Assembly: GCA_003225315.1 (NCBI GenBank)
Contig: QHZD01000019.1
Span: 324,311-388,310, forward strand
From: Acidobacteriota bacterium
GTDB lineage: Bacteria; Acidobacteriota; Terriglobia; Acidiferrales; UBA7541
Direction of reading: 5' to 3'
Length of the DNA: 64,000 bases
Below, one piece after another: positions 7,892 through 17,977 of this stretch. The position numbers and the translations under genes were made by a program. Every line of letters starts with the position of its first letter. Position 1 is the stretch's first letter. Under the pieces are notes generated by a model. The model made no database searches. It saw nothing but the letters and a program-made list of their open reading frames with translations, and was not told where the DNA came from.

Positions 7892-9031
7892 TCAACACTT
7901 CAGAAATTCGGCGACTGTTTCCACCACTCGCGCGATCTGCTCTTTTCGCAATTCCGGATACATCGGCAGCGAAAGGACTTCCTGCGCCGCCCTTTCCGCG
8001 TGCGGAAAGTCACCAGCCTTGTGGCCGAGCGACGCGTAGAGCGGCTGCAGATGCAGCGGGTAAGGATAGTAGACGGTGCTGCCGATTTTTCTCTCGCTCA
8101 AAAATTTCTGGAGTGCGTCGCGCCGCTCCACGCGAATCGTATATTGGTGGTAGACGTGGTCGAATCCCTCCGGCGCGAGCGGCGGCATGACGCCGGGAAT
8201 TTGCGAGAAAAGGCGGTTGTATTCGGCGGCGTGCGCTTGGCGGGCGCGCTGCCAATTCGAGAGATGCCTCAACTTTACGCGCAGAATCGCCGCCTGGATT
8301 TCGTCGAGGCGGCTGTTCCAGCCAGGTTCCGTGCTGCGATATTTTTCTGACTGGCCGTGATTGCGGAGCGTTCGGATGCGCTCGGCGAGTTTCGCTGAGT
8401 TCGTTACCACCATTCCCGCGTCGCCGTATGCGCCAAGATTTTTCGTGGGATAAAAACTAACGCACGCTGCGTCGCCGAGCGAGCCCGTCCGGCGCCCTTT
8501 GTACGACGCGCCGATAGCCTGCGCATTGTCCTCGATGACCGGCAATTTGCGCGCCTTTGCGAACGCCAGGATGGGATCCATGTCCGCCGCGAGGCCGTAG
8601 AGATGGACGACGACGATGGCTCGCGTGCGCGGAGTGACGCGGCGTTCGAATTCGGCGGAATCAATGTTGTAAATGTCCGGGCGAATGTCCGCGAAAATCG
8701 GCTTCGCGCCGAGAGCGCTGACGGCGCTTCCCGTAGCCACAAATGTAAACGGTGGCACGAGCACTTCGTCGCCCGCCTGAACACCGCACGCGCGCAAAGC
8801 CAGAATCAGAGCGTCCGTTCCGGAAGCAACGCCGACGCCGTGAGTGACTCCGCAGAGCTTGGCGATTTCGTCTTCCAGCGCGGCCCCTTCGCGGCCCAGC
8901 ACGAATTGCTGCGAGGCCATCACCCGCTCCACGGCCATTCGAATCTCGGCGCCAATCGCGGCGTACTGCGCCGAGAGATCGAGCTGCGGCACTGGTTCGA
9001 GCGGAGAACTGATTTGAGGCTGCGCGGTCAT
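7892..9031 (-). CDS. DegT/DnrJ/EryC1/StrS family aminotransferase
   Basis: A PLP-dependent sugar aminotransferase homologue of about 379 residues from the ATG at 9031 (MTAQPQIS); the ORF track adds 33 unlikely residues. Motifs are [12 protein letters not shown] (cofactor phosphate), [13 protein letters not shown] (aspartate to the pyridine nitrogen) and [15 protein letters not shown] with the PLP lysine. The family transfers amino groups onto nucleotide-linked keto sugars for surface polysaccharides or secondary metabolites. No other sugar-nucleotide gene is adjacent, so the substrate cannot be named. Confidence 0.9.
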   Translation of the reverse strand: MTAQPQISSPLEPVPQLDLSAQYAAIGAEIRMAVERVMASQQFVLGREGAALEDEIAKLCGVTHGVGVASGTDALILALRACGVQAGDEVLVPPFTFVATGSAVSALGAKPIFADIRPDIYNIDSAEFERRVTPRTRAIVVVHLYGLAADMDPILAFAKARKLPVIEDNAQAIGASYKGRRTGSLGDAACVSFYPTKNLGAYGDAGMVVTNSAKLAERIRTLRNHGQSEKYRSTEPGWNSRLDEIQAAILRVKLRHLSNWQRARQAHAAEYNRLFSQIPGVMPPLAPEGFDHVYHQYTIRVERRDALQKFLSERKIGSTVYYPYPLHLQPLYASLGHKAGDFPHAERAAQEVLSLPMYPELRKEQIARVVETVAEFLKC

Positions 9032-9129
9032 GGCTTTGCGGCGCGTCCAGTATACGTCAATCTGGTTTTGGCTTCGGGCAAGGCAGGATTTGCAAACTAG
9101 CCCGGTACGCGCCCCTGCGAAGAAAAGCA

Positions 9130-9152
9130 CGGGTCTGAAGACCCGCCACTAC
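9130..9152 (-). repeat. REP-like palindrome with GTAG head
   Basis: On the minus strand this reads GTAG-TGGC-GGGTCTTCAGACCC. It shares the GTAG plus hairpin layout of the RAYT-linked repeats but has a different stem. It lies between two divergently transcribed aminotransferase genes. Confidence 0.65.
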
Positions 9153-9190
9153 AAACAGCGCGGCTCCCCTATAATGATGCGGCTTCGAAA

Positions 9191-10348
9191 ATGTTTGCAA
9201 AACGAACCAATTGGAATTTGACGCCGAACCGGCTGAGCGAAGCGCTGGCGGCGCATCGCGCGGCGGGGAAACCATTGCTGGATTTGACGGTTTCGAATCC
9301 GACCGAATGCGGATTCGAATACGACAGCGGCGCGATTCTGGACGCTTTGCGCAATCCGGCGGCGCTCTCGTATGAACCGAATCCGAGGGGGCTGGAATGG
9401 GCGCGCAGGGCGGTTGCCGGCTACTACGCGGATCGTGGCGAGGCTGTTCCAGCCGACGATATTTTCCTCACGACCAGCACCAGCGAAGCGTATTCCTACA
9501 TATTTCGAACGCTGTGCGATCCGGGCGATGAGCTTCTGATTCCTTCGCCGAGTTATCCGCTGTTTGATTTTCTGGCGGAGATACAAGACGTCAACCTAGT
9601 GCGCTATCCACTCGTTTACGACGATGGCTGGCAGATCGATTTTCATGCGTTGGAGCAGGCCATCACGCCGCGCACTCGCGGAATCATCGTCGTAAACCCC
9701 AACAACCCGACGGGGCACTTTGCAAAACGCGCGGAAATCATGAAGCTGAATTCCATTTGTTCCGCGCGAGAGATGGCGATCATCGCCGATGAAGTGTTCC
9801 TTGATTTCGCGCTTGAGGGCGAACGGCCAGCGAGCTTCGCGGCGAATCGCGGCGCGCCGACATTTACGTTGAGCGGGCTATCAAAGATTTGTGGGCTGCC
9901 GCAGATGAAAGCCGCCTGGTTGATTGCCAGCGGGCCGCAAGAATGGAAACGCGAAGCGCTCGCGCGCCTGGAAGTCATTGCCGATACCTATCTCTCCGTG
10001 AACGCGCCGGTGCAACTGGCAATACCGAAATTTCTTGAACTGCGGCACGCTTTCCAAAAGCAAGTCATCGAACGCGTGCGCCGGAATCTTGGGGAGCTTG
10101 ACCGGCAGTTGGCCACGCAAAAGTCCGTCTCCCGGTTAAGGGTAGAAGGTGGCTGGTGCGCGGTGCTAAGAGTCCCTGTGACACGCTCAGACGAGGAACT
10201 GACGATCGAGCTTCTGACGACGCAAGGAGTTTCCGTGCATCCGGGCCACTTCTACGATTTTCCGTCCGATGGCCACGTGGTCCTCAGCCTCCTCACACCT
10301 AGCGAAGGATTCGCCGAGGGAACGAAGCGCCTGCTCGTGGCGGTCTGA
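9191..10348 (+). CDS. Class I/II PLP-dependent aminotransferase
   Basis: This 385-residue fold-type I aminotransferase has LTTSTSEAYSYI (phosphate region), VVNPNNPTGHF, IADEVFLDF and SGLSKICGLPQMK, in which the lysine forms the Schiff base with PLP. The sequence is closest in style to the aspartate/aromatic aminotransferase group that uses alpha-amino acids. It is transcribed away from the DegT-type gene. The specific substrate cannot be read from the sequence. Confidence 0.9.
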   Translation: MFAKRTNWNLTPNRLSEALAAHRAAGKPLLDLTVSNPTECGFEYDSGAILDALRNPAALSYEPNPRGLEWARRAVAGYYADRGEAVPADDIFLTTSTSEAYSYIFRTLCDPGDELLIPSPSYPLFDFLAEIQDVNLVRYPLVYDDGWQIDFHALEQAITPRTRGIIVVNPNNPTGHFAKRAEIMKLNSICSAREMAIIADEVFLDFALEGERPASFAANRGAPTFTLSGLSKICGLPQMKAAWLIASGPQEWKREALARLEVIADTYLSVNAPVQLAIPKFLELRHAFQKQVIERVRRNLGELDRQLATQKSVSRLRVEGGWCAVLRVPVTRSDEELTIELLTTQGVSVHPGHFYDFPSDGHVVLSLLTPSEGFAEGTKRLLVAV

Positions 10349-10731
10349 CTCGGCAACAGAAGTGAGTCCTCTTTGGTTCGCAGCTTCCCCCGCGTGAGAA
10401 GGCGGAATCAGATGGTACTAGAACTTATTTCCAAGATAAGCTTGGTTGAAGACTGTGAGGAACTGACCTGGCCGGGACTATCTCCTGAATTCCATAGGCT
10501 ATACATTTCATGGTATCGAACGAATATAAATTTCGAATAAAGAGAGGACACGAAAGTGCATAAGTTACAGATAAACCAAGCATTAGCCGTGCATATCCTT
10601 ATGTCAAGAGTCGAGTATATTTGGAATTTAGATTGCACTTATACGGCTATCTTCAGTTGCAACATTAGTGTGCAAAGTGTCCGTTTTGACAAAGTTTTTG
10701 TGAGTTTTTCTGTGAATTTAGGGAGGATTAA
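10349..10731. other. AT-rich intergenic region upstream of the TonB receptor
   Basis: About 380 bases without a gene. It is much AT-richer than the flanking genes, as expected for a promoter region. A TTGACA hexamer lies at 10686-10691, but no good -10 element follows at the right distance. A strong ribosome-binding site (AGGGAGG) precedes the GTG start at 10732. Confidence 0.5.
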
Positions 10732-13700
10732 GTGAATAAGGGATATCGCAGATTTTGGACATTGCTTGGCCTCACCGTTCTTGCGCTGGGGACGATCCTA
10801 CCGACGCAGCTACGCGCTCAAGCCATCAGTGGCGATGTTGTTGGGACCGTTCTCGACAAGACGGGCGGGGCCGTGCCGGGCGCGGCGGTCGAAGCAGTGA
10901 GCACGACAACGGGCGTAAAATACACGACGAAAGCGAATGACAACGGGGAGTACCGGTTCACGAACCTGCCGGTAGGCACTTATAACCTTTCGGCCTCGGC
11001 GGCCAATTTTGGGACCACGACGATTCACGATTTCAAGGTGGACTTGAACAGGACAGTCACGCAGAACATTACGCTGGAAATCAAGGGTGCGATAACCTCC
11101 ATTGAGGTCTCCGGCGAAGCGCCGGCTCTGGACGCAACCACACCAACGATTTCGACCACGTTCGAACTGAAGCAGCTGGAGCTGCCGAGCACCAACGCCA
11201 ACGGCGGAAGCGGAGTCCTTAATCTTTCGCTGTTGACGGCGGGTGTAGCGAACGCAGGAGCGCTCGGTGCGGGATCCGGCCCGGCCATTGGCGGGCAGCG
11301 TCCGCGCAACAATAACTTCACGGTTGAAGGTATCGATAACAACAGCAAGGGTGTGACGGGACCTCTCGTTCCAGTGCCATCCGATTCCATCGCGGAATTC
11401 ACAGTGTTGCAGAATGAGTACTCGCCGGAATTTGGCCACTCGAACGGCGGGCAGTTCAACTACGTTCTGAAGAGCGGAACGAACCAGTTCCACGGGCTGG
11501 CGTACGAGTACTTTCAGAACCGCGATCTGAACGCCATCGACGCGATTGTGGCACGCAACACACTGCCAGGTGATACTCCGAAGAATCCGCGTTTCGATAA
11601 CAACCGCTTCGGCGGCAATATCGGCGGCCCGATCCTGAAGAACAAGCTCTTCTTCTTCGGCAGCGCGCAGTATAACCCGGTCGGGCAAGCCACTTTGCCG
11701 GGTTCTGTGGTGTGCACACCCACGGCCGCCGGCTATACGACGATCGGCGGTATAACAGGACTTTCGCAGAATAACTTAACGCAGTTTAAAACGTATGCCA
11801 CGCCCGCAGCTGCAGCCGGCAATTGCCCGTCTGTGCCTGATTTTGACCCGGCGGGGAATGCCAATACTCAAAAACAAGTTGCTAAGGGGTTTCTGCCCTC
11901 GCCAGCATGTCCGCAACTTAATTGCGTCTACATAACTAATTCCGCAGCCGCGCTGGGATTTACTGGCGTGGACGTAGGTGTCTTGCCGGTGGTCGCCCCC
12001 AACTACATCAATAATTTGACTTGGCTGGGCAAGCTTGATTACGACATTTCAGCGTCGGATCAGCTTCGTGGCGCCATTATTTTTAATGACACCAAATTTA
12101 TCGACAACGCGGCTACTTTGCCGGTCTTTTACCAGCTCGTTCCGGGGAACATCAACCGGCTGGTCACCGTCAACGAGTATCATACGTTTACGCCTTCGGT
12201 GAGCAACGAATTGCGGTTCGGCTTTAACCGCTCGTACCTTAACTTCACGACAGGCAACTTCACGTTTCCTGGTTTGGACGCTTTTCCGAACCTGAGTTAT
12301 GACGAACTCGGCCTAAACATAGGGCCAGATCCGAACGCGCCGCAGTATTCGTACCAGAACCTTTACACGCTGGGTGATAACCTGACGTGGGCGAAGGGCC
12401 GCCACACGCTGAAGTTTGGCGTCGAGGGCCGCAAGTACATCTCGCCGCAATTCTTCACACAGCGCGCCCGTGGAGATTATGAATGGGCGACACTCGATGG
12501 TTATCTGCATGACATTACCCCTGAAACGTTTGCCGAGCGCAGCTCCGGGACTACCGTGTACTACGGCGACCAGTCCGCCATTTATTGGTACGCGAATGAC
12601 AGCTGGCACATCCGCTCGAACCTCACGATTAACCTAGGCGTCCGCTACGAATACACGACGATTCAGTCGGGAGAGCGAGCGCAAAAGCTGAATATTGCTG
12701 CCAGCGTACCGGGCCTTATCAGCTTCGAGGAACCAAGAGCTCCCAAAAACAATTGGGGCCCACGCATTGGCATCGCGTATTCGCCCGGCTCCAGCGGAAA
12801 TACTTCCGTCCGCGCCGGCTTTGCCATCGGCTATGACGTGCTATACGACAACATAGGATCGCTATCCCTGCCTCCACAGCAGAGCGGCACCGCCGACTGC
12901 CCGGGTAACCCGAGCTGCCCCCCCAGCAATGCTTTCCTTGCGAATGGCGGGATTCCCTCGACCACTCCGGTATTCTCCACCATCGCGGAACAGCGCGCCG
13001 CAACGGCCAGTCAAATCCGTGTGGATCAAATTGATCCGCAGTCCATTACCTGGACTCTCGGAGTGCAGCACTCTTTCCCGAAGAACTTCACAGCGGAAGT
13101 TCGCTATGTGGGGACGAGTGGCGTCCACTTGGACGGTCAGAAGCGCCTCAACGCGGCTACCTTGATTAACGACACGGTTTTTCTGCCGACGTACATCACA
13201 GCGCCAAGCCAGGCAACATTGGATGCGCTGCCGTACACCCGTGCGGGAATTGCCAGTGGCGCCTATTCAACCCCCGCCAACGGTTTACCCATCGGTGGAG
13301 ATACGCTTGTTCCGGCCTATGACAATGCCGGATTCAATGGGTCGTACATAGTTTCTTTCCAGCCGAACGGTCACTCGACCTATCACGGACTGGCAACGCA
13401 GGTCACAAAGCGCATGTCAAATGGCCTGCAGTTCACCGCGGCGCATACATGGAGCCGCACCATTGACGACTCCACGGCAGACTTTTTCTCCACGATTCTG
13501 ACGCCGCGCCGCCCGCAGGACTTCCAGAACCTGGCGGCGGATCGTGCCAACTCGGCGCTGGACCACCGGCACCGGTTTACACTTGCGTTGATCTATGACC
13601 TGCCGTTTTTCAAACACGGAAACTGGATGGAGAAGAATCTAATTGGGAACTGGCAATTCTCACCCATCTATACCTACCAGACGGCGCAGTGGATGACGGT

Positions 13701-14181
13701 CCAGTCCGCCACCGATGCCAATGGGAACGGAGACAGCGCGGGTGATCGAGCAATCTTCAACCCAGCAGGCGCGCCCGGCACAGGCACAGGCGTGACCGCG
13801 TTAACCAATTCCGCCGGAGCCGTCGTAGCATATAGGGCGATTAATCCCAATGCGCAGTACATTCGTCTTGGGCTTTTCGCCAAGTCAAACGTTGCCCGGA
13901 ACACGCTCAAAGGGCAAGCCATCAATGACTGGGACTTCTCGGTCTCCAAGAAGTTCAACTTTACCGAAAGCCTTGGACTACAATTCAGCGCGTCGGCGTA
14001 CAACCTATTCAACCACGCGCAATTCAATCCAGGGTTCTTGAACGATGTAGCGTCCATCGGCTTCACGAACGGAAACGTGCGCACGTTCCTAAATCCGGCC
14101 GGGGGGACCTTTAACGACATTCAGAGCGTATTCCCGAGCAATGCCCGAACCATGCAGCTCGGAGTAAGATTTACGTTCTAA
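10732..14181 (+). CDS. TonB-dependent receptor with carboxypeptidase-regulatory domain
   Basis: The 1,149-residue protein starts with GTG five bases after an AGGGAGG ribosome-binding site. A signal peptide ends around LRAQA. Residues about 32-120 form a carboxypeptidase-regulatory-like domain (VVGTVLDKTGGAVPGA, GEYRFTNLPVGTY). Next comes a plug domain (GQRPRNNNFTVEGIDNN), then a large beta barrel ending in an aromatic residue (GVRFTF), as outer-membrane proteins do. This architecture (Oar-like) is strongly expanded in acidobacteria and is thought to import large substrates such as oligosaccharides or peptides with TonB-ExbBD energy. No cognate periplasmic or inner-membrane transporter is next to it, so the ligand is unknown. 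Confidence 0.95.
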   Translation: MNKGYRRFWTLLGLTVLALGTILPTQLRAQAISGDVVGTVLDKTGGAVPGAAVEAVSTTTGVKYTTKANDNGEYRFTNLPVGTYNLSASAANFGTTTIHDFKVDLNRTVTQNITLEIKGAITSIEVSGEAPALDATTPTISTTFELKQLELPSTNANGGSGVLNLSLLTAGVANAGALGAGSGPAIGGQRPRNNNFTVEGIDNNSKGVTGPLVPVPSDSIAEFTVLQNEYSPEFGHSNGGQFNYVLKSGTNQFHGLAYEYFQNRDLNAIDAIVARNTLPGDTPKNPRFDNNRFGGNIGGPILKNKLFFFGSAQYNPVGQATLPGSVVCTPTAAGYTTIGGITGLSQNNLTQFKTYATPAAAAGNCPSVPDFDPAGNANTQKQVAKGFLPSPACPQLNCVYITNSAAALGFTGVDVGVLPVVAPNYINNLTWLGKLDYDISASDQLRGAIIFNDTKFIDNAATLPVFYQLVPGNINRLVTVNEYHTFTPSVSNELRFGFNRSYLNFTTGNFTFPGLDAFPNLSYDELGLNIGPDPNAPQYSYQNLYTLGDNLTWAKGRHTLKFGVEGRKYISPQFFTQRARGDYEWATLDGYLHDITPETFAERSSGTTVYYGDQSAIYWYANDSWHIRSNLTINLGVRYEYTTIQSGERAQKLNIAASVPGLISFEEPRAPKNNWGPRIGIAYSPGSSGNTSVRAGFAIGYDVLYDNIGSLSLPPQQSGTADCPGNPSCPPSNAFLANGGIPSTTPVFSTIAEQRAATASQIRVDQIDPQSITWTLGVQHSFPKNFTAEVRYVGTSGVHLDGQKRLNAATLINDTVFLPTYITAPSQATLDALPYTRAGIASGAYSTPANGLPIGGDTLVPAYDNAGFNGSYIVSFQPNGHSTYHGLATQVTKRMSNGLQFTAAHTWSRTIDDSTADFFSTILTPRRPQDFQNLAADRANSALDHRHRFTLALIYDLPFFKHGNWMEKNLIGNWQFSPIYTYQTAQWMTVQSATDANGNGDSAGDRAIFNPAGAPGTGTGVTALTNSAGAVVAYRAINPNAQYIRLGLFAKSNVARNTLKGQAINDWDFSVSKKFNFTESLGLQFSASAYNLFNHAQFNPGFLNDVASIGFTNGNVRTFLNPAGGTFNDIQSVFPSNARTMQLGVRFTF

Positions 14182-14223
14182 ACCAGGTTAACGGTACCGC
14201 TTGCTTGAGCAGGCGGGAATTCT

Positions 14224-14257
14224 GGAAGGGCGTCCCGGTAAGCCGGGACGCCCTTCC
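14224..14257 (+). terminator. Strong hairpin after the TonB receptor gene
   Basis: A perfect 15-bp stem (GGAAGGGCGTCCCGG, loop TAAG) 43 bases after the stop. Only ACTTTCT follows rather than a clean T-run, so it may work as a terminator or as an mRNA-end stabiliser. It could also be another REP-like palindrome, though GTAG is absent. Confidence 0.6.
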
Positions 14258-14410
14258 ACTTTCTGGGGATCTCACTTGAACTATTTCGACAACCTCACTT
14301 CTGAAGAGTGGTCAGGAGTCGTTTCTGAAATTTACGGGCTCCCTGAACAATATTTGCGCGAGACATTGGCTGTCCACAATAGTGAAAGCGCTGAATGCTA
14401 AGGATACGGG

Positions 14411-14668
14411 CTAGCGCAAGCGACCGGGGGGATCAGCAGGGGAGGGCATGGCGGCAGACTTGCGGCTCCCTGGGGTGTTTGCGGAGACTTTCGCCGGGGC
14501 TGGAAGCGGGATGCCCACGCCGGCGTTTAGGTCAATGTGGTCTTTTCCGCAAGCAGGGCAGTAGCCCTTGCCGGTATCTTCATCGCGCAGGCTGGCAAGT
14601 TCGTAGCATCCGCAGATACAATCGCAATAGCCTGTTTCGGAAGCGGTCTTGATGGGGATCAGTGCCAT
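14411..14668 (-). CDS. Possible small cysteine-rich (zinc-ribbon-like) protein
   Basis: An 85-residue ORF with a cluster of cysteines (CDCICGC, then CPACGKDH) spaced as in a zinc ribbon, and a proline- and alanine-rich C terminus. It stands alone between the receptor and the TPR gene. The ribosome-binding site is weak. The ordered Cys pattern argues for a real gene, but nothing else supports it. Confidence 0.4.
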   Translation of the reverse strand: MALIPIKTASETGYCDCICGCYELASLRDEDTGKGYCPACGKDHIDLNAGVGIPLPAPAKVSANTPGSRKSAAMPSPADPPGRLR

Positions 14669-14843
14669 TGCAAGGGAATACTACGCATTCTCGCGATACC
14701 TTGCAAGCGAGGCATGAGGACGCCAAGGCATTCAAAGTGGTAGGCAACATCGGCAAGCGCTACACTAGGAGCCCGAGAGAGAGTGAGGGGCAACCGTGCT
14801 GAGCGTTCTTTTCCCACGTCCAGCTTTTCAAAAGTGGCCAGCC

Positions 14844-16754
14844 ATGTCTTCGAGAACAAAAATCCAATGGTTTACTTACGCCCTGCTCGCTGTGTCTTCT
14901 TTTTCTGTGTCCTGTCCGGCACCTGCAATGGCGCAAGATGACCCAACCCGGCCGGGAGACCCCAATTTCCTCGCTTCCGCGTTCGCTGCGGCGTTTACCG
15001 GCCCGGCTGCAAATGTTTACGTGAGTGTGCGCGAATCAACTGGCCTGCCAGTGAACACGGCTGCTCTAGTAAGGCTTTCGTGCCCACTGTCCGGCGTGGA
15101 TGCCCGCGGAGCCACACAAGGCACAAACGCCCAATTCCAATTCAAGAACGTCCCTGTGGGAGATTGCAATATAGAAGTCAGCGCCCCTGGCTACAAAACG
15201 GCCAAAGATCGCACCGAAGTCACTCAATCGGTGACCTCGCGCAATCAGTACGTGTTCATCTATATGCACCCGGAGTCGGAGAGCGCGGAGGCAGCCACGC
15301 GGCCTCCCGTCGTTCCGCTCGGCCTTATTAAAGAGATGGACAAGGCCATGGAGGCCATGCAAAAGAAGCGCGATGCGGACGCGCGCAAGCACTTGGACAA
15401 GGCCGCCAAGATAGCTCCGACAAACCCCGACGTCGCATACCTGCAAGGCATGCTGGAATTGGACAACCACAACTTGCCCGTCGCCGAACAATTTTTCCAG
15501 AAGGCAGCGGGTGCTTCGCGAGCGCAAGAGCGCGCCTTGCTCGGACTGGGCTACGTTCAACTGCAACTGAATCAGGCTGCGGCAGCGGCGCAAACGCTTG
15601 AGAAAGCTCTGCAACTGAATTCCTCCTCGGAGCGCGGGCATTTGCTGCTGGCCAATGCGTACGCGCAATTGCGGGAGTATCCCAAGGCGCAGGAACATGC
15701 ACAGCGCGCGGCTGCTTTCCATTCTGAAGATTCGGCTTCTGCGAAAACGTTGCTAGGCCAAATCCTGGCGGTGCAGGGGAATCGAGAAGGCGCCAAGCTG
15801 GAATTGGAAGGAGTGCTGCGCGAGTATCCAAAATCACCTTCGGCTGCGGTGGCTAAGGATATTCTCGCCAGCCTGACAAAGGCGACACCTGAGGGCGCAG
15901 CGGCGCCGCTCGGAAGCATGAACGCGGCTCTCCTGCCCACTGTTTCTGCCGTTTCCGTCACGGCATGGGCGCCGCCCAACGTGGACAGTGCGGTGCCTGG
16001 AGTGGCTCCGGACGTTTCCTGCTCCGCGGATGACATTGTCGAACACACAAGTAAGACCACAGACAGGCAACTTGAAAACCTGGAAAAGTTCCTGGCTACC
16101 GAGCACATTCAGCATGAAGAGGTCAATGGCCGCGGGGAAGTCTCGCAAATCCGCGACAAGAGTTTTTCTTACATGGTTTTCATCGAGCATGCTAAAGACG
16201 GCCTGGTATTCCTCGATGAGAAACGCGATGGAGGCACAGGCACCGATTCATTTCCAACTTCCTTGGCCACCGTCGGGCTAGTAAGTCTCGGCGTGGATGT
16301 TTTTCATCCCGGCTTCGCCAAAGCGCTGAACTTCAAGTGCGAGGGCCTCGGCCAGTGGCGCGGCAAGGCCGCGTGGATACTCCGCTTCGAGCAAAAGGCC
16401 GGTGTGAAGTCTTTCCTTCGGCTTTGGGAGACGAAAACCAAGACGGTCGAGATTCCGCTCAAGGGCCGGGTGTGGGTAGCGGCCAGCAGTTACAACGTCT
16501 TGCACGTGGAATCCGACCTGCGCGAGCCCATGAAGGATTTGGGCCTGATGCGTGATCACCTGGCGATCGATTACGGGCAGGTGAATTTCCAGAATGGAAA
16601 AACCGAACTCTGGCTGCCCTGGTATGCCGACATGTACCTTGAACTGCACGGCAAGCGCTATCATCACAGCCATACGCTGAGCAACTTCAGCCTTTTCGCC
16701 GTCGACACGAGCGACAAGATTAGTCTTCCAAAGGATGCTCCTCCTCCAGACTAG
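14844..16754 (+). CDS. Secreted TPR protein with carboxypeptidase-regulatory-like N terminus
   Basis: From the ATG at 14844 the protein begins with a good signal peptide (TKIQWFTYALLAVSS to APAMAQ); the GTG in the track adds 16 residues ahead of it. A beta-sandwich region (about 50-135: NVPVGDCNIEVSAPGYKTA) is followed by at least four TPRs (about 165-345), and then a domain of about 240 residues containing LWETKTKTVEIPLKGRVWV and WLPWYADMYLELHGKRYHH. I recognise that last domain only as common in acidobacterial secreted proteins. Function unknown; a periplasmic scaffolding role is plausible. It is convergent with the HD-GYP gene. Confidence 0.8.
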   Translation: MSSRTKIQWFTYALLAVSSFSVSCPAPAMAQDDPTRPGDPNFLASAFAAAFTGPAANVYVSVRESTGLPVNTAALVRLSCPLSGVDARGATQGTNAQFQFKNVPVGDCNIEVSAPGYKTAKDRTEVTQSVTSRNQYVFIYMHPESESAEAATRPPVVPLGLIKEMDKAMEAMQKKRDADARKHLDKAAKIAPTNPDVAYLQGMLELDNHNLPVAEQFFQKAAGASRAQERALLGLGYVQLQLNQAAAAAQTLEKALQLNSSSERGHLLLANAYAQLREYPKAQEHAQRAAAFHSEDSASAKTLLGQILAVQGNREGAKLELEGVLREYPKSPSAAVAKDILASLTKATPEGAAAPLGSMNAALLPTVSAVSVTAWAPPNVDSAVPGVAPDVSCSADDIVEHTSKTTDRQLENLEKFLATEHIQHEEVNGRGEVSQIRDKSFSYMVFIEHAKDGLVFLDEKRDGGTGTDSFPTSLATVGLVSLGVDVFHPGFAKALNFKCEGLGQWRGKAAWILRFEQKAGVKSFLRLWETKTKTVEIPLKGRVWVAASSYNVLHVESDLREPMKDLGLMRDHLAIDYGQVNFQNGKTELWLPWYADMYLELHGKRYHHSHTLSNFSLFAVDTSDKISLPKDAPPPD

Positions 16755-16821
16755 AATCCGAAGCAACTTTCGCTTTAGGTGAATGCCGTAGATTCGACGC
16801 GAGTTGGGATCGCTAGTATGT

Positions 16822-17901
16822 CTAGAGGTTCTTCAGATGCGCGAGACGGAAGGGCGAGCCGAGGTGTTCGCGCAGGTCCAGCCAGTGCTGTTCCGGAATG
16901 GTCATGAACACGTCGACGACCGCGGGGTCAAACTGGCTGCCGGAGCAGCGCTTAATCTCTTCGCGGGCGTGGGACATCGGCAAGGCCCGGCGATAGGGAC
17001 GGTCGCTGATCATGGCATCGAGCGAATCCGCGATGGTAAAGATTCGCGCTCCCAGAGGAATTTGTTCTCCCTTTAGCCCGCGAGGGTAACCCGAGCCGTC
17101 AAAAAATTCCTGGTGTGCGAGCACAATCTCCGCCGCATCGCGCAAAAACGGAATGCGAATCAGCATGTTGTAGCCGATTTCGCAATGCTCGCGCATTTTC
17201 TTTTTTTCGGCGTCGTCCAGCGGACCAGGCTTGCGAAGAATACTGTCTGGAATAGCCATCTTGCCGATATCATGAAGGAAAGCAGCGCGCGCCAGGATGG
17301 GCAAATACGGGTCCGGCACGGGCATGGACCTGGCGATGGATATACAAAACGCGGTGACCCGCTGGCAATGCCCTTCAGTTTCAGCGTCCTTTAAGTCGAG
17401 CGCGCTTCCGAGGGCTTCGAGGGTGTCGTCGTAGGACTGCTCGAGCTCCACGTGCTTGGCGGTGAGCTGTGCCGTGCGCTCCTCGACAAGCTGCTCCAAA
17501 TTACGCTGATAATTGCGGTTTTCGATGATTAGCCGGCGATGTTGGAGGGCCCGTCCAACGCCGAGGAAAAGCTGATCTTTTTCAAATGGCTTGAGGATGT
17601 AGTCGTAGGCTCCGCGGCGAATGGCTTCCAGGGCTGTGGAAATGTCGTGGATGGCCGTGACCATGATCACCGGCACTTCCGGGTCGTACTGCCGCATCCA
17701 TTCCAGCAGCCGGATTCCGTCCATCTCCGGCATGATCATGTCGCTCAAAACCAGGTCGGGCGTTACCTTCTTAACTTGGTCCTGCGCAACGCGGCCGTTC
17801 TGCACTGCTGTGCAGCGATAGCCCTTGGACTCGAGCATGGTCGAGACGACCTCTCGAATCGCCTCCTCATCGTCCACGACGAGTATGTTTTCCATCTCCA
17901 C
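16822..17901 (-). CDS. Response regulator with HD-GYP phosphodiesterase domain
   Basis: This 359-residue protein has an N-terminal receiver (ILVVDDEEAIRE, phosphoacceptor Asp in LVLSDMIMPEMDG, Lys in YILKPFEKD), a short coiled coil (about 135-165) and an HD-GYP domain with HDIGKMAIPD, HQEFFDGSGYPRGLKGEQIP and DSLDAMISDRPYR. HD-GYP domains of the RpfG type hydrolyse cyclic di-GMP; all main metal-binding motifs and the GYP are present, so activity is expected. It is divergent from the hybrid kinase gene with 76 bases between them, which suggests they form one signalling pathway. Confidence 0.93.
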   Translation of the reverse strand: MEMENILVVDDEEAIREVVSTMLESKGYRCTAVQNGRVAQDQVKKVTPDLVLSDMIMPEMDGIRLLEWMRQYDPEVPVIMVTAIHDISTALEAIRRGAYDYILKPFEKDQLFLGVGRALQHRRLIIENRNYQRNLEQLVEERTAQLTAKHVELEQSYDDTLEALGSALDLKDAETEGHCQRVTAFCISIARSMPVPDPYLPILARAAFLHDIGKMAIPDSILRKPGPLDDAEKKKMREHCEIGYNMLIRIPFLRDAAEIVLAHQEFFDGSGYPRGLKGEQIPLGARIFTIADSLDAMISDRPYRRALPMSHAREEIKRCSGSQFDPAVVDVFMTIPEQHWLDLREHLGSPFRLAHLKNL

Positions 17902-17977
17902 GTTGGTGTGCTCCCCGTAGGCATTATATGTGACGGCACAGACAAACGGGGACCTGCTTGCCTAGTAAGAAAATAGC

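Noticed and set aside
14201-14401. 66-residue ORF after the TonB receptor
   Set aside because: Its first third is the terminator hairpin; the rest (LTSEEWSGVVSEIYGLPEQYL) looks protein-like but has no start signal or partner, so it is at most a remnant.
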